From Nymphaea colorata (Eukaryota; Streptophyta; Magnoliopsida; Nymphaeales; Nymphaeaceae), in assembly GCF_008831285.2 (NCBI RefSeq), contig NC_045144.1:22213716-22277715 (forward strand): 64,000 bases of DNA, read 5' to 3'. The notes under the pieces are model-generated. The model had not been told where the DNA came from. It saw only the letters and a list, made by a program, of their open reading frames with translations, and searched no databases. Shown here in pieces: positions 12,911-24,153 of the stretch. The position numbers and the translations under genes were made by a program. The stretch's first letter is position 1, and every line of letters starts with the position of its first letter.

Positions 12911-13480
12911 GCTCGTAAACCCAAGCCAAAATTTCAGCATGTTGAAAATTGATTGCTTACTTCTGTGTGTGCTTTGCCCTCTTGTTTCATATCTTCTAAT
13001 ATTTGGTTCATTCTACAAGAACTAAATTTGCCTAAGTATGAATCTCCATCGTGTAGTTTCCTTTTAGATTTATGTTAGGAATTTGCTTAGTGGCAATTAG
13101 GTAGGCTAATTTTGGAAGGGTTTATTTCTTTTAATTAAGATTTTAGTCTATGATTTGAGGTTAGACTGCATTGACTAGAGTTGTACAAATTGATTTTCTT
13201 GAACCTCAACAGAAATTTGAGTAGATCATGAGTAAGACATGTTATTTCTAGGTAGTATTATCTCTATTAGATTTCATTTATATCCTCATTTTTCTTAGGT
13301 CCAATTACTATTTTTGTTTTCTTGGCAGTTACTGGTACTAAATGTTATTTCTGCTAGGTCTAAAAATTAGATTTTGTTTCTAGTTTGTCAAGGACTTAGT
13401 AAGACCTGTTATTTCTGGTAGTATTAGCTCTAATAGCTTTCATTTTTATCTTGATTTTTCTAAGGTTCAATTATTATTTC
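12911..13480. other. Non-coding, no recognised feature
   Basis: Two partly similar stretches with TTATTTCT..TAGTATTA (around 13240 and 13410) suggest a short imperfect duplication of about 165 bp. Nothing else is seen. Confidence 0.35.
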
Positions 13481-16315
13481 TGTCACACCCCAACACTTTG
13501 ACTTTTTTGTTAAAACATAAAACGTTGAGATGCGATGACACAACAATTCAAAAGGAGTTATGCACATTAAAAGACAATGGGGCAAACACTTCATTATATA
13601 GTAAATTCAGTTCATACAAAATTCACTTTGTATATCTCAATAATACATATTGCAAAAATGCTCCAAACCACAACATTGATGTCCAACAAAAGCAAAACAT
13701 TATGAAGACCAAAACATGACATGCCGGCATGACAATAGACCCAAAATCTCTCCAATAGGATGTGAGTTGAGACATTTGATCAACCTGTTGCCCCAGGTCC
13801 ACCAAAACCTAAAAAAGTAACAACAAAAGATTTAGTCTTCGTAGTATGACAACAAACCAGATAAATACCTAACCCTCTAAGGTAAGGGCTCAAATCTAAG
13901 ATATAACAAATACGAAAACAAAACATTATCATGTCATAATAGGAGCATGCAGTCCCATGACTTGTCATGGAAGCCCCTCATATATACTACAACATGTAGA
14001 GACCGCTCAATTGCCACAATTGACACATTTCATAATCACATTCACTTCATGCATATTCGCTTCTTTCACATACACTTCATTCATATTCTTTTCATTTACA
14101 TTAGCTTTAGTGAATTGATAAATCCTATGGGTGCAAACACAGACACGTGCATACCACGGGTGACCTACAGTTAGAAAACAACCCTTGTGGTGGCCAAAAC
14201 GATACGGATCCGTTTATGCTACAGCGGTACTGCACTCGTTCATGGATGTGTGAATTCCAACAAGAGTTGTTCAGCCTTCCCTAAGACACCCACGTTGGGA
14301 AGGCAGGAGCCCAACGCTCCAAGCACATCACACAACAATATCCTGAGGCTATGCCACGCCTGCGCTCCGAAAAGGTGAGGCCAGTGGCGAGGGCAGGTCA
14401 TCTCCCAAATACATTGTCATAACCCACTGGTCTCATATCTATTATTCTTTCTTACTTATCATTATGATAGCACGTTCACAACATGACAGGCTAGCACATG
14501 AGGTTGGTTTGCTTCGCGTGTGCACCCATTCTTCCCAATGCCTCCACTCGAGGGCTATACATATAATCAGTACTCTTAACTAGCCATCATAAATTTACGG
14601 GTACAACTACCCTTCAAATTCATTCAATTACATCATGCCCACGGCAATGCATACGAAACATATTGCAACATTCATATCAATCACATCTTACAAAACTTAG
14701 CTAGACCAAGAGAATAGTCTCGATTCATGATTGGCTCGTAGTTGTCCTATGTAATTATCATTCTAATATGCTTTCTAATGCACGATAAGGGTTGAGGAGA
14801 TACTCGGCTCAATACTTCACCTCATCTATCCTAAGCAGTTATAACTGCTAGCATGCACATGCATTCTAAAGTTCCCCCAAATAAGGATTTGCCTGTAATG
14901 CCACCATACCTATCGTGTGTTGTCAAAATACCCAAAACACTTCAAGCTGCAAATTTTGTCACTCAAAGTGTACTTGACATACCCAATGTACCTACAAACA
15001 TAATCAAGCAATAAGACCTCTATTTGTTGTGCTTTACAATCTATACAAGTATGAAATGGAATCATTAAGGCGTAGGTCATCACCTCAAGATAGTGTCGAC
15101 ACGTAGTATCGGCCCACAAAGCCCTGCAATAGGTCTCTTCTCAACTTTTTTATGTTCTGACCAAACAATTTAAGGTTCGAGCTTTCGATTCAACCAATCA
15201 CTAATATGTTTCTTACTTGTTTTCTTAGTTGAGACTTTTTCTCAACATACTTACTCTTTCCCAACAAACGATGTATATGCACATCAATAAAAACATATCT
15301 CATGAGTTCGCTAAAGCGGTTTTAAACTTTCTCAACATCATCAAAATATCTATCATGCTCTCAAACTGCTTAAAAAATTAACTCATCATGCTAGAAAGAT
15401 AATTATATACATAGATCTTCGTCCCTCCATAACAGTTCTAGACCTTCCCAGAAAAGTAAAGTCACTAATGTGCAATCTAAATCATCCAATATTGAATCTA
15501 GCATACTCAAATAATAAATGCACTAACAGAAAATATTAGACAATTTCGGCTCAATTAAGCCTCGCTCACCCCACTCTTAGAGTTCTAGCTGCTGCAATGC
15601 TCCTGACAGCCACCTCAAGTGCTCGACTCATCCCCAAGCGGCTAAAATTAAATGATGTTCTCACCTCCAATGTTTTCTATTCACTGTTATGAGGGGAAAG
15701 ACATGTCTCGAAGCTACAATTCCAACCCAACAATCACAAAAAGAGTGAGAATGAGTGAAAGAGAGTTCAAGAGAGAGGTTTGCCATGAGAGTAGGTCATC
15801 CGGCAGTGAGGGAGCTGGTTTGGTTGATGAAGACACACGCACGTTTAGGGAGAGACAGCAATCAAGTGTGGGGAAAAAAAGGACAGGTGAAAGGGGGAAT
15901 GCATAGAGTGCTCGGCTGAAGGTGAGAGACCGTGAGAGTGAGAAGGGGTTGTGAGTGAGAGGAGACTGGCGGTAGGGAGAGTGTGGGTAGAGAGACGATG
16001 AGAGAGGAGGCTGCACGTTAAAATGGCTAGCGATAGAGAGAGAGAGAGTGTGTGTGTGTGTGTGTGTGTGTGCGTGCGGGAGAGTTGCGAAAGGAGGGGG
16101 ATGGTGCGAGAGAGAGAGTGTGCAAACAAAGAGATGAGAGGATGAGAGAGGAGTGCGAGAGGGAGAGAGTGCAAAAAAAGAGGGGGGGGCAGACAGAGAG
16201 AGCTCAGGACAGAGGGAGAGGGACAACACGATTTGGTGGAACAAGGTGAGGTTTGGGTTTGGGTTTGTGTCTGGACCCCGTTCCAACCCGACCTGCCCAC
16301 AACAAATACGTTACA
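13481..16315 (-). mobile_element. Putative 3' LTR of a Tekay/Del-like gypsy element
   Basis: On the minus strand the pol fragment (16370-17380) is followed by a purine tract (AAGGAGGGTAGGA) and then TGTAACG at 16315, the classic gypsy PPT/LTR junction. Reading on, the next convincing LTR end is CCCAACA-type DNA finishing GGGGTGTGACA at 13481. That gives a TG...CA LTR of about 2.8 kb, in the range of Del-type LTRs. Only one LTR is visible, so the outer end cannot be confirmed by comparison or by target duplication. The LTR contains GA/TG microsatellites that create long but meaningless open frames. Confidence 0.55.
16034..16072. repeat. (GA)n(TG)n compound microsatellite
   Basis: About 15 bp of GA followed by about 24 bp of TG, within a broader GAGAG-rich tract that runs from 15740 to 16220. 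Confidence 0.9.
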
Positions 16316-16369
16316 TCCTACCCTCCTTAAATAAAATATCATCCTCAAAATTTAGATCATACCTCAATA

Positions 16370-17380
16370 TGAAAACAGGTGTGGATACTTCTTTTGCATA
16401 TCATCCTCGAGTCTCCATGTACTCGCCTTCAACCCATGGTGTTGTCATTCCACTTTTACTAGAGGAATTCTCTTAGTGCGAAGTACTTGCTCTCTTTAAT
16501 CCATAATTCTAATTTTTTTTATTGTCAAATCATTTTGCACTTAAATACTTTGAAAGTTAATCACATGTGTAGGATCCAATACATACTTTCGAAACATGGA
16601 AACATAGAAATTCTCTTGAACATGACCCAAATTAGGTGATAGTGTCAATTTATACGCCACCTCTCCGACCTTCTCTAATATCTCAAAAGGTCCAATGAAC
16701 CTTGGGCTCAACTTCCCCTTAATACCAAATCAAAAAACACCTTTAGTAGGAGAAATTTTCAAAAACACAAAATCACCAACATCAAAAGCCAACTTTCTGC
16801 GTTGAATGCCGACATAACTCTTCTATCTATTCTGAGCTGTCGACAACTTTTTTCTTATCAACTGCACTTGGTTGGTGTAATGTTGTAGTACCAAAGGTTT
16901 TTCGATCTTGTCATCACCCAATTCAATCCAACAAATTGGCGATCTGCATGACCTTCCATACAAGGCCTCAAAAGGTGTCATCCCAATACTAAAGTGGTAA
17001 CTGTTATTATATGCAAACTCTATCAATTCGACATGTTTATCTCATTCTCCTTTCCAGTCTAAAACACATGCACGTAACATGTCCTCTAAGGTCTGAATGG
17101 TCCTCTCAGATTGCCCATCAATTTGGGGGTGGAACGCTGTACTCATTTTAAGCATAGTAACAATGTTTTTTTCAATTGCCCGAAAAACCCAGAGATAAAA
17201 TGTGGATCTCGATACACAATAATAGTTGACACTCCATGCAATCTCACTATCTCGCTAATATATAACCCTACGAGACTTTCCAATGACTGACTGATTCTGC
17301 TTGGCAGAAAATGGGTGCACTTTGTAAGTCGGTCAACAATCACCCATATGACATCATGTTTGTCTCCTCCAATGTGAGCT
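16370..17380 (-). pseudogene. Ty3/gypsy pol C-terminus: integrase core to chromodomain-like tail
   Basis: Read on the minus strand from 17376: DKHDVIWVIVDRLTK (first catalytic Asp), VYRDPHF (second Asp), FHPQIDGQSERTIQT (catalytic Glu), then FAYNNSYHFSIGMTPFEALY, GDFVFLK, GKLSPRFIGPFEI and a chromo-like end with IPLVKVEW and ASTWRLEDDM. This order is that of plant chromoviruses, Tekay/Del clade. At least four in-frame stops and one frame break interrupt it; several stops are TGA where the family has Trp. Protease, RT and RNase H are missing because the copy is truncated near 17380, where an unrelated repeat begins. The PPT and putative 3' LTR follow at 16315. Confidence 0.88.
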
Positions 17381-17399
17381 CAATATTATTTCAAGCATG

Positions 17400-18476
17400 A
17401 TTGTTCATTTTCTCTAAGCTATTCTCACTAGAGGTATGTAATCAATATCTCACCTCTTTCTTTCTTCATCTTCGTCTCTCTTCTTCCTCTCTTCATGGCC
17501 AAAGGAGATCGCCCTCAATCCCTGTTTTAGGGACAAGAGGCTATGCTCAAGTACACCGAGAGCATGAAAAGATGAGATGGTCTTTCATTTTATGATTAAA
17601 TCATCATCCCTCTCATTTCTTTCATATTTTCATTCCTCTCTTCTTCCTCTTGCCATGGCCAAAGGAGATAGCTTTCACTCTCTATTTTAGAGTCAAGAGG
17701 CTATACTCAAATGCACCGGGAGCATGAAAAGATGAGATGATATTTCTTTTCATAATTGAATCATACTCTGCCTCTTAGTTAAATCTCTTTCACTCTTTTT
17801 CCTTCCTTGAATATTGTCTATATATTATTCATATATAGTTGTTTGGTTTTCCATTCATATGTGAATGTATGGCGAGAATGATATGTGGTTTGGGACTTCT
17901 TATCTTTACATTAATTTTTGAGGTTGAGACTTGTCCAACCTGGGGGAAACCCTCACAAAATATGTACATTTTAATATGCATTTGCATGACATTTTGCATT
18001 AGTTTCCCTTTCATCATCCCATTAGGAACCTTAATGAACACCTTATCGTGTGGTTTGAGTTTCTTCCATACCCAATGGTGGAAAAAACATATTCCCTTGA
18101 AACCAATGAAATGATAACATTATATGTTTATGTAAATCATATTTTTCAAAACATTTTCAAAAGAAACCTTCTAATATGGCTTTGGAGACTTACCTCAGAC
18201 TCTTGCATGAGTTCAAGCTCTCCTCCGACCTACATCAAACTTGAAGTCGGATGTTTTAACTTATCTTTAATCTCATGAAGATATACAATGTATATACATG
18301 TTATATACATATGTGTGCACATGATTATTTTTTTTCATTTTCTCTTTATGTTTACATATTTCATTTTATAAATTTTCATATATATATATATAAATGCATA
18401 TACACATGTGTTCTATTTTCTCTCTCTAGAGCCTTTTGTTCGTCTCTTCAAGACAAATGTATTCTCCTAAAAATTT

Positions 18477-18539
<63 letters not shown>

Positions 18540-18800
18540 TTCTCTTTTTCTTTCCCTCTCTATTTAAGTTAAGACTTCATTTTCAAAAGCTTATACAAAT
18601 ATGTAATATATCTCATTCTATTTCAAAATATTCCATTTAATGATCTTTGAAGTCTCTCTCTCTCTCTCTATCTCTTTTATAAGAATATTGCATCTCTTCC
18701 GTTCCTTTTTAACATTTTCCTCTCATAATTTTTTATATCTATTGACTTCACTAAGACCAAAAATCAAGTAATGACCCAATATTGGATTCATGTTTGATGG
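17400..18800 (+). repeat. Repeat family F, inverted partner of 50200-52430
   Basis: Landmarks match the reverse complement of 50200-52430 in order: CTAGAGGTATGTAATCA, CATGGCCAAAGGAGAT (twice here, six times there), TTTGAGGTTGAGACTTGT, ATGCATTTGCATGACATTTT, CTTCCATACCCAATGGTG, CTCTTGCATGAGTTCAAGC and AAGTAATGACCCAATATTGG. Identity by eye is about 70-80 percent. Two tandem units of the 170 bp type lie at about 17500 and 17660. It is probably LTR or leader DNA of one retrotransposon family. No proteins are encoded. Confidence 0.75.
18480..18539. repeat. (TA)n microsatellite
   Basis: About 60 bp of TA with a single interruption near the end. Confidence 0.95.
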
Positions 18801-20193
18801 TCTATAACGCGAATCCATTTCCAAAAACTTTTATTTCTTATATATGATATTTATCAAAACAAAAATCTTATATGTATGTTATGGTTGGAATGCTCTTAGG
18901 TTGAAATATTTTTTTTCCTTTAATGTAGGATCAATGCATTCATGCATTCTCACCCACTTAATTTCACTTATGATCACAAGCACTTCTCTAAAAGAACTTA
19001 AGCAAGATGAGATGGAACTCTAAGTAGGTGGTAACCAAATTAGAGCAAAACCTCAAACCTACTTGAAGTCTTAAGAGAACACTTAAGTGATTTCAAAATG
19101 ATTTCCAAATGATATTTATAAAGATTTATCAATTCGAGTTTTTACCAAAATGTCTCACATTCTCAAGTGATTCTTCAAGAATCTTTTCAAAAGTTTGAAA
19201 CATCAAACTTTCAATATTTTTCTACACCGCATATAGAATTAAAAAGATGTTTAAGTTAAAACGAAATGCATCAATGATAAACATAGCCCTTGGGTTGACT
19301 ACCTCTGGTAAAGGCGCCGGCAACGGTCGATCCTCGTACTGACGGGAAAATCTCTTTCTTTCCTATTTCAAAACAAAACCTCATTTTTCTGGAGCACTCC
19401 AAAACCAAATACCAAAAATTTTGGGGATGCGAATAATGAAGATTTTAGGAGAAAGAGGCTAGCCCATTGGTATGGTGATCAACAATTGCTGCCACCATTG
19501 ATAGGAGTAAGCGATCCAAAGTCTAAATTTCCTCAAGCTTGACAAGTCATGTTTCCTACATGCAAGTGCAGGGATTAGATTTTGGATTTCTAAAATTTGT
19601 TTTATATGAAGATTTAAAAAAATATTTTTATACTTCAGCAATTTTGAAGATCACTTTGGTTTGGGATTAACAAATTAATCTTAGATTTTGGCAGTTGAAA
19701 AGTAATGATTTGATTTGATCCTAAAATTGGAATTTTGAATTCAAAAATTGGGAGTTTGGAATTTTAATAAGTTGGGGATTTGGATAATTGAAGTTTATTT
19801 AGTTGTTTTTGAAACTAGGATTGAGAATTGGACCTTGGAAGTTGGCTAGACTGTAAAATTTTGAAGACAGTCTGAGTTTTCAAACTTGATTAAAAAAAAT
19901 TCTTGAGGGCCTTGGAACCAGAATTTGGTTTTGAAACCAAAATATAGAAATTGGGTGATGAAAAGTTGGACTAGGTAATTAGATCTTGGAGGTCAAGATT
20001 TTGGGCTTGGAATGATTGGAACTTGATTAATTCAGAATTTTTTGAAATATCTTTGGATTTGAGTTTTTGAGACTTGAACCTAGTTTGAAAAATATTGGTG
20101 TTTTGTGAGTTTTGAGAAACTTGATTTTATTTGGTTGGTTTTGATCCTAGAATGAGGTTTGAAAATTGGAAATTAGGAGTCCAAGTTTAGATG
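18801..20193. other. AT-rich non-coding DNA with a conserved block at 19291
   Basis: Continues repeat F. At 19291-19375 lies TGGGTTGACTACCTCTGGTA, then GCAACGGTCGATCCTCGTAC, resembling 11571 and 33517. From about 19660 the text becomes TTTTGGAATTTGGA-like low-complexity DNA. No coding signal. Confidence 0.4.
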
Positions 20194-20409
20194 TAGGGGT
20201 GGGCATCAGGCCGGGTTGGCCTTATATCCGAAACATTGGGCCCAGGCACAGTTATAATAAAAAAATCTTTAATAATAAAATGCTATTTTTAAATATTAAT
20301 GGGCTCAGTCGAGCCCCATTGGGCCGGGCCGGGTGTTTGGGGCCTGGGCTGGGTTTTTTGGCCCTAGACCCAGGCCCCTGCCGGCGACCCTTCCTGGTGC
20401 CCACTCCTA
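20194..20409. mobile_element. hAT-like MITE with GGGCC-rich ends
   Basis: A 216 bp element. The left end TAGGGGTGGGCATCAGG and inverted right end TAGGAGTGGGCACCAGG match at 15 of 17 positions. The flanks TTTAGATG (20186-20193) and TTCCGATG (20410-20417) match at 6 of 8, consistent with an aged 8 bp hAT target duplication. The interior is rich in GGGCC and CCGGG, unlike the AT-rich host DNA. It belongs to the same terminal style as the larger element at 23132. Confidence 0.8.
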
Positions 20410-20417
20410 TTCCGATG

Positions 20418-22450
20418 TAGGGAATTTTCTTGATTTTGGAAAATTGAAATTTTGATAATGGTCATGAAAATCTGCTTGATTTTGAGTAGACTAAGGACTG
20501 AAAATTGATTTGAGTTTGGTTTTGAGGAAAGCCTGATCATAGAATACATTTGAAAACGATATTGAAAATTATAGTTTGCAGCCATTTTGGAAATTTTGTG
20601 TTTTTTGCGTCAAAATAAGGAGGTGCCCAAGTTTTTGTCAAAATATGACTTAGTTATGGTAGCGATTCTGATTTGACTCACTAAAATCTTGGGCTAGGAG
20701 AGTGAATGCATTCTTGAAGTGAGTGCATGCATGCCTCCATAAGATAAACTGTATGTTCATTCATACTTTATTCTATTCCTCTCCATGCACAATTTAATTA
20801 GATCTCACATAGACATTGGTTCACCTTGGAAGTAGGAAATTTATGAGTAAGGTCCATGAGCTTAGTTAGGTTTTGAAATTTTGGATTTGAAAATTGATGG
20901 AATTCCAAGATTCATTTTGACAAGTTGATTTCAACTCATTTTGGTTAGAACGTAAGAAAAACTGGGTTCATCTGGTTTTGAAACCCAATTTTTAGGGAAT
21001 AAACTGCTGGGTGGGAAAATCACATTTTTGGATTCTACTAGGTTTTTTGGGACAAAACATTTTGAAAGATTGGTTTCAATTGGAGTGCATGGCTTCTGTA
21101 GAGTTGATAAATTTTGATTTTGGAACTACCTTGAAAATACCTATTTCCAAATGGCCTTTGTAAAAATTGGATTTCTTATGTTGCTGTCAACTTGACCAAA
21201 AGCCTTGTACTTGGATCAAAAGATATCTTTTAGAACATAACTAGATAAAGCATTTTTGTTAATTGCTGGGTTTTCAGCCCATAGAAACGTCTGAAAATTT
21301 CAGAAATTTGTATATTGAAATAAACCCAATTTTATTGCCCTTTCCATTTACAAGATGGACTGTGCTCATAGCTTAAGTAGATCTGATTCATGGTGGAATT
21401 GATTTGATAAGACTATGGAGTCTGATTCATTGCCCATTCATTTGTACTTCACTCATCTTTCTCTTTTCACATACATCGCTAAAAACCATCCATCACATAG
21501 ATGAATGATCCAAATTCTATTCCAAGCTATGGTGGTCTCGTCATCATGATTACACATGGATGAGACTGTTTTAAAATCAGATTTTTGTTTATGGGATAGG
21601 TTGATTTTGAAAATGCCATTTTCTGGTTTTCAAAACAGAGCTTAGGTTTAGAATGATTGTGAAAATCATGAGAATGCAAGCACAAATAATTTTAATGTAT
21701 ATATTTTACGTGGCAACCCAGCTTGACCTTATTCCTGCTTTCAAACTAAAGCAAGAAAACCCACCCTGCATGCATTGGCCATTTTCATCCATAATTCATG
21801 CGATGAACTTGTATAGAGCACTCTTTCTTTTTTAGCAAGACTGTTATGTGTTTGAAATCAATGTATTTGATTGTGATGATATAGCATCTTAGGAACTAGA
21901 ATTAGGGGAAAGTACACCAAGGATTCTGTTTCTAGGACAGTAATGTGACTGTCAATTTGAGTGGAATCTCACCTGTCTTGACTCAATGCTGTCCATTTTG
22001 AGGAGCATGAGTCAAGCAAGACCACCGTAACACATGCTGTAAGAATGGCCAAATGGACGTGTGGCCATTCCTACTCGAATTTGAAGTTGGTTTAGTCAAA
22101 TCACCATGTTCATGGCTAACCGAAATTAGTTCACTGTGAACCACGGATTTGGGTAAAGGACTCTCATAAACCAGGGCCAATAGGCTGGTTACGGATTGAT
22201 TTATGGCATCATGACACCAATTTTTTTCTTTGTAAACTATAGATCAGCCTTGCTTGTTACTGAAAAATGGCAGTGATATGCCCATTAAATTACACATTAG
22301 TAAGATCAGGGGTGTTTGAACCCTTGATTTTGGCTCAATAGGAGGTGGTGATAGCCTCACCATGGTTGCTGCTAATCAGGCCATGGAGAAGGCTGTCTGG
22401 CCACGCTTGCAGCCTGCCTCTTAATAGCTGCTCGACAGGACTGATTCCTT
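20418..22450. other. AT-rich non-coding DNA
   Basis: No recognisable protein. The text (GATTTTGGA, GGGTTTTCAGCCCATAG at about 21270) resembles the reverse complement of parts of 1-2600, suggesting further LTR-like debris. Unresolved. Confidence 0.3.
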
Positions 22451-23123
22451 TATTTTTTTTTTTTTAGCAATAGCCATGCACTTTAATCCATTAACCCATT
22501 GAAATAAAATGCAAGATGAGGAGGATGACCTGAGTGAATGGAAAGGTTGAGGCGAGTGCAAGGTGGACCCTAGAGACACTGGGTTTGGTGGAGCCAATAT
22601 GCCTCAAGAGGGAGATAGGAGCACTTAGCTGCAGCCCTCTATTGCGGCACTAAGTTGCTGGAGCTGGAGACATTTAAAGCAGGGAAGGAGGATGCCTGGA
22701 ACAGGCAGAACAGGGTACGTCAGGCTGGGCTCGACGTGAAGGTCAGAGAACGCCTAGGCTGATGGTGCTCGGTTCAGGGTGTTAGACCTGAAAGTTGGAC
22801 CGGGTCACCTTGGCTGGAGCTTGATGGAATGACATCTGGACTGAGCAAACTCCCGCCGGAATCCAAGCTCAAGATGCTAGGATTTGAAGTCGAGCAAGAT
22901 GCTTCATCTGGACTCGGTTTGAAGGCTGTGAGGTTTGAGGTGTCAAAGTGGGATATTTGAACTAGATGCCTACTTTGATGGAGCCTAGGGTGAGGCTTTG
23001 GTTGGAATCCACCTCACTCAGAGCTACAGTAGTTGTTACTTTGGAGCTGCTTCAGCTAGCAGGAGAGAGATCTTTGGGGCAGTTTCAGCTGGCTGGAGAG
23101 GAATCCCCTCCTAGTATGCATGG
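22451..23123. other. G-rich stretch with coding-like but broken frames
   Basis: Base composition shifts abruptly to G-rich after a poly-T run (22451-22465). One plus frame around 22640-22770 reads LLELETFKAGKEDAWN and then RVRQAGLDVKVRERLG before a stop. It looks like former coding DNA but I do not recognise a family. It could be a gene fragment that served as the target for the hAT-like insertion at 23132. Confidence 0.3.
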
Positions 23124-23131
23124 GGTCCAAT

Positions 23132-24145
23132 TAGGCCTGGGCATCGGGCCGGGCCGGGCCAGACCGACCCATTTAGTCAATGTCATTAATGGCCCGTATT
23201 TGAATCGGGTCTGCCCGCTACCCGGCCCGATTATTAAGATCAGGGTACCGGGCCTGGTTAACCTCATCTGAGGCCCAACCTGGCCCGTTTTGTTAACTGC
23301 CGGGCCGGCCCGGGTAATACCATAGTGGGATGGCCTTGGTGGTGGATGAGGTGGATGAGGGTGCGCAAACTGCATCTGCAGTGGTCAGGAGGTGGAATCC
23401 ATTGGCGCTGGAGAGGTTGCAGAAGCTGCTGCTACTGATGGTAGGATAATGATGATACGGAAGGGGAGGAGGAGGGTGCGACTGATGACACTGGAACTGC
23501 GTGGAACTCCATTGGCGGTGGAGGAGGAGGTTTCTGGTCCATGGGTCTCATGTGCCTCTCCGTCTGATGATGGAGGCTGCTGCCATCCATTGGCTTCTCT
23601 CCGCCAAACCTACTGCGATTTGGCAGTGTCCCTTTTGCCCTAGAAATCTTCAGATATGAATTAGGAATCCCTCTCTCTCATTTGACTTATGATGGGAATG
23701 GATTGGGCAAAAGGAAAGGAGAACCGCTGGATGGTATTTGGGGCTGATCTTACCTGCTGTGATGAAGAGTGCCCCCCAATGCTTGTTAGTCCAATAGTCT
23801 GCCATGAGGTGCCTTGGTGGTGGACTGGAAGTCGATGGCAAAGGTGGCAGACGAGCGGTGAGGCAACGGTGGTGGCGTCAAGGCCTACTCAACACACACA
23901 TTTCTCCTATCGAAAAGCTAAATTCCGTTTGGTAAAAAGTTTTATGTATGAAGAGAACCACCTAACGTGCCTAACGGGCCCCAATGGGCCCAATAGCTGA
24001 ACGCGGACCCAGCCTGTTATGATGTCGGGCTGGGCCGGGCACAATTAATTAAAACCTGATAAGATAAAACAAGTACCGGGACTCGGGCCCAAACCGGGCC
24101 GGGTACCAGGTACTCGGCGGTGGCCCAACCCAGCACCCAGGCCTA
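23132..24145. mobile_element. 1014 bp hAT-like element enclosing foreign sequence
   Basis: The outer ends are inverted repeats: TAGGCCTGGGCATCGGG on the left and, inverted from the right, TAGGCCTGGGTGCTGGG. They are bounded by an exact 8 bp duplication GGTCCAAT (23124-23131 and 24146-24153). Each subterminal region of about 190 bp is packed with GGGCC/GGCCCGG motifs like the 216 bp MITE at 20194. The 640 bp centre lacks those motifs, is coding-like on the minus strand and contains no transposase. I infer a non-autonomous hAT that has taken up host DNA. The alternative is two neighbouring small MITEs, but only the outer ends share a target duplication. Confidence 0.75.
23330..23960 (-). other. 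Exon-like sequence inside the hAT-like element
   Basis: On the minus strand, 23639 down to about 23330 reads as a low-complexity but protein-like frame: LPNRSRFGGEKPMDGSSLHH, then MDQKPPPPPPMEFHAVPVSS and PSVSSLSYHQ. One in-frame TAG sits inside a Gln run (23432-23434), after which QQLLQPLQRQWIPPP continues. It is preceded by a possible 114 nt intron with canonical ends: donor GTAAGA after 23754 and acceptor TTTCTAG before 23639. Codon quality and the splice sites suggest a captured host gene fragment. I do not recognise the parent gene. The reading frame upstream of the intron is not open, so it is not a working gene. Confidence 0.45.
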
Positions 24146-24153
24146 GGTCCAAT

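Noticed and set aside
15714-16348. Long minus-strand open frames of 167-190 codons rich in Ser, Leu, His and Thr
   Set aside because: They translate the GA/TG microsatellite region inside the putative gypsy LTR; low complexity, overlapping frames, no domain.
18275-18640. 121-codon Tyr/Ile-rich plus-strand frame
   Set aside because: Mostly translation of the TA microsatellite.
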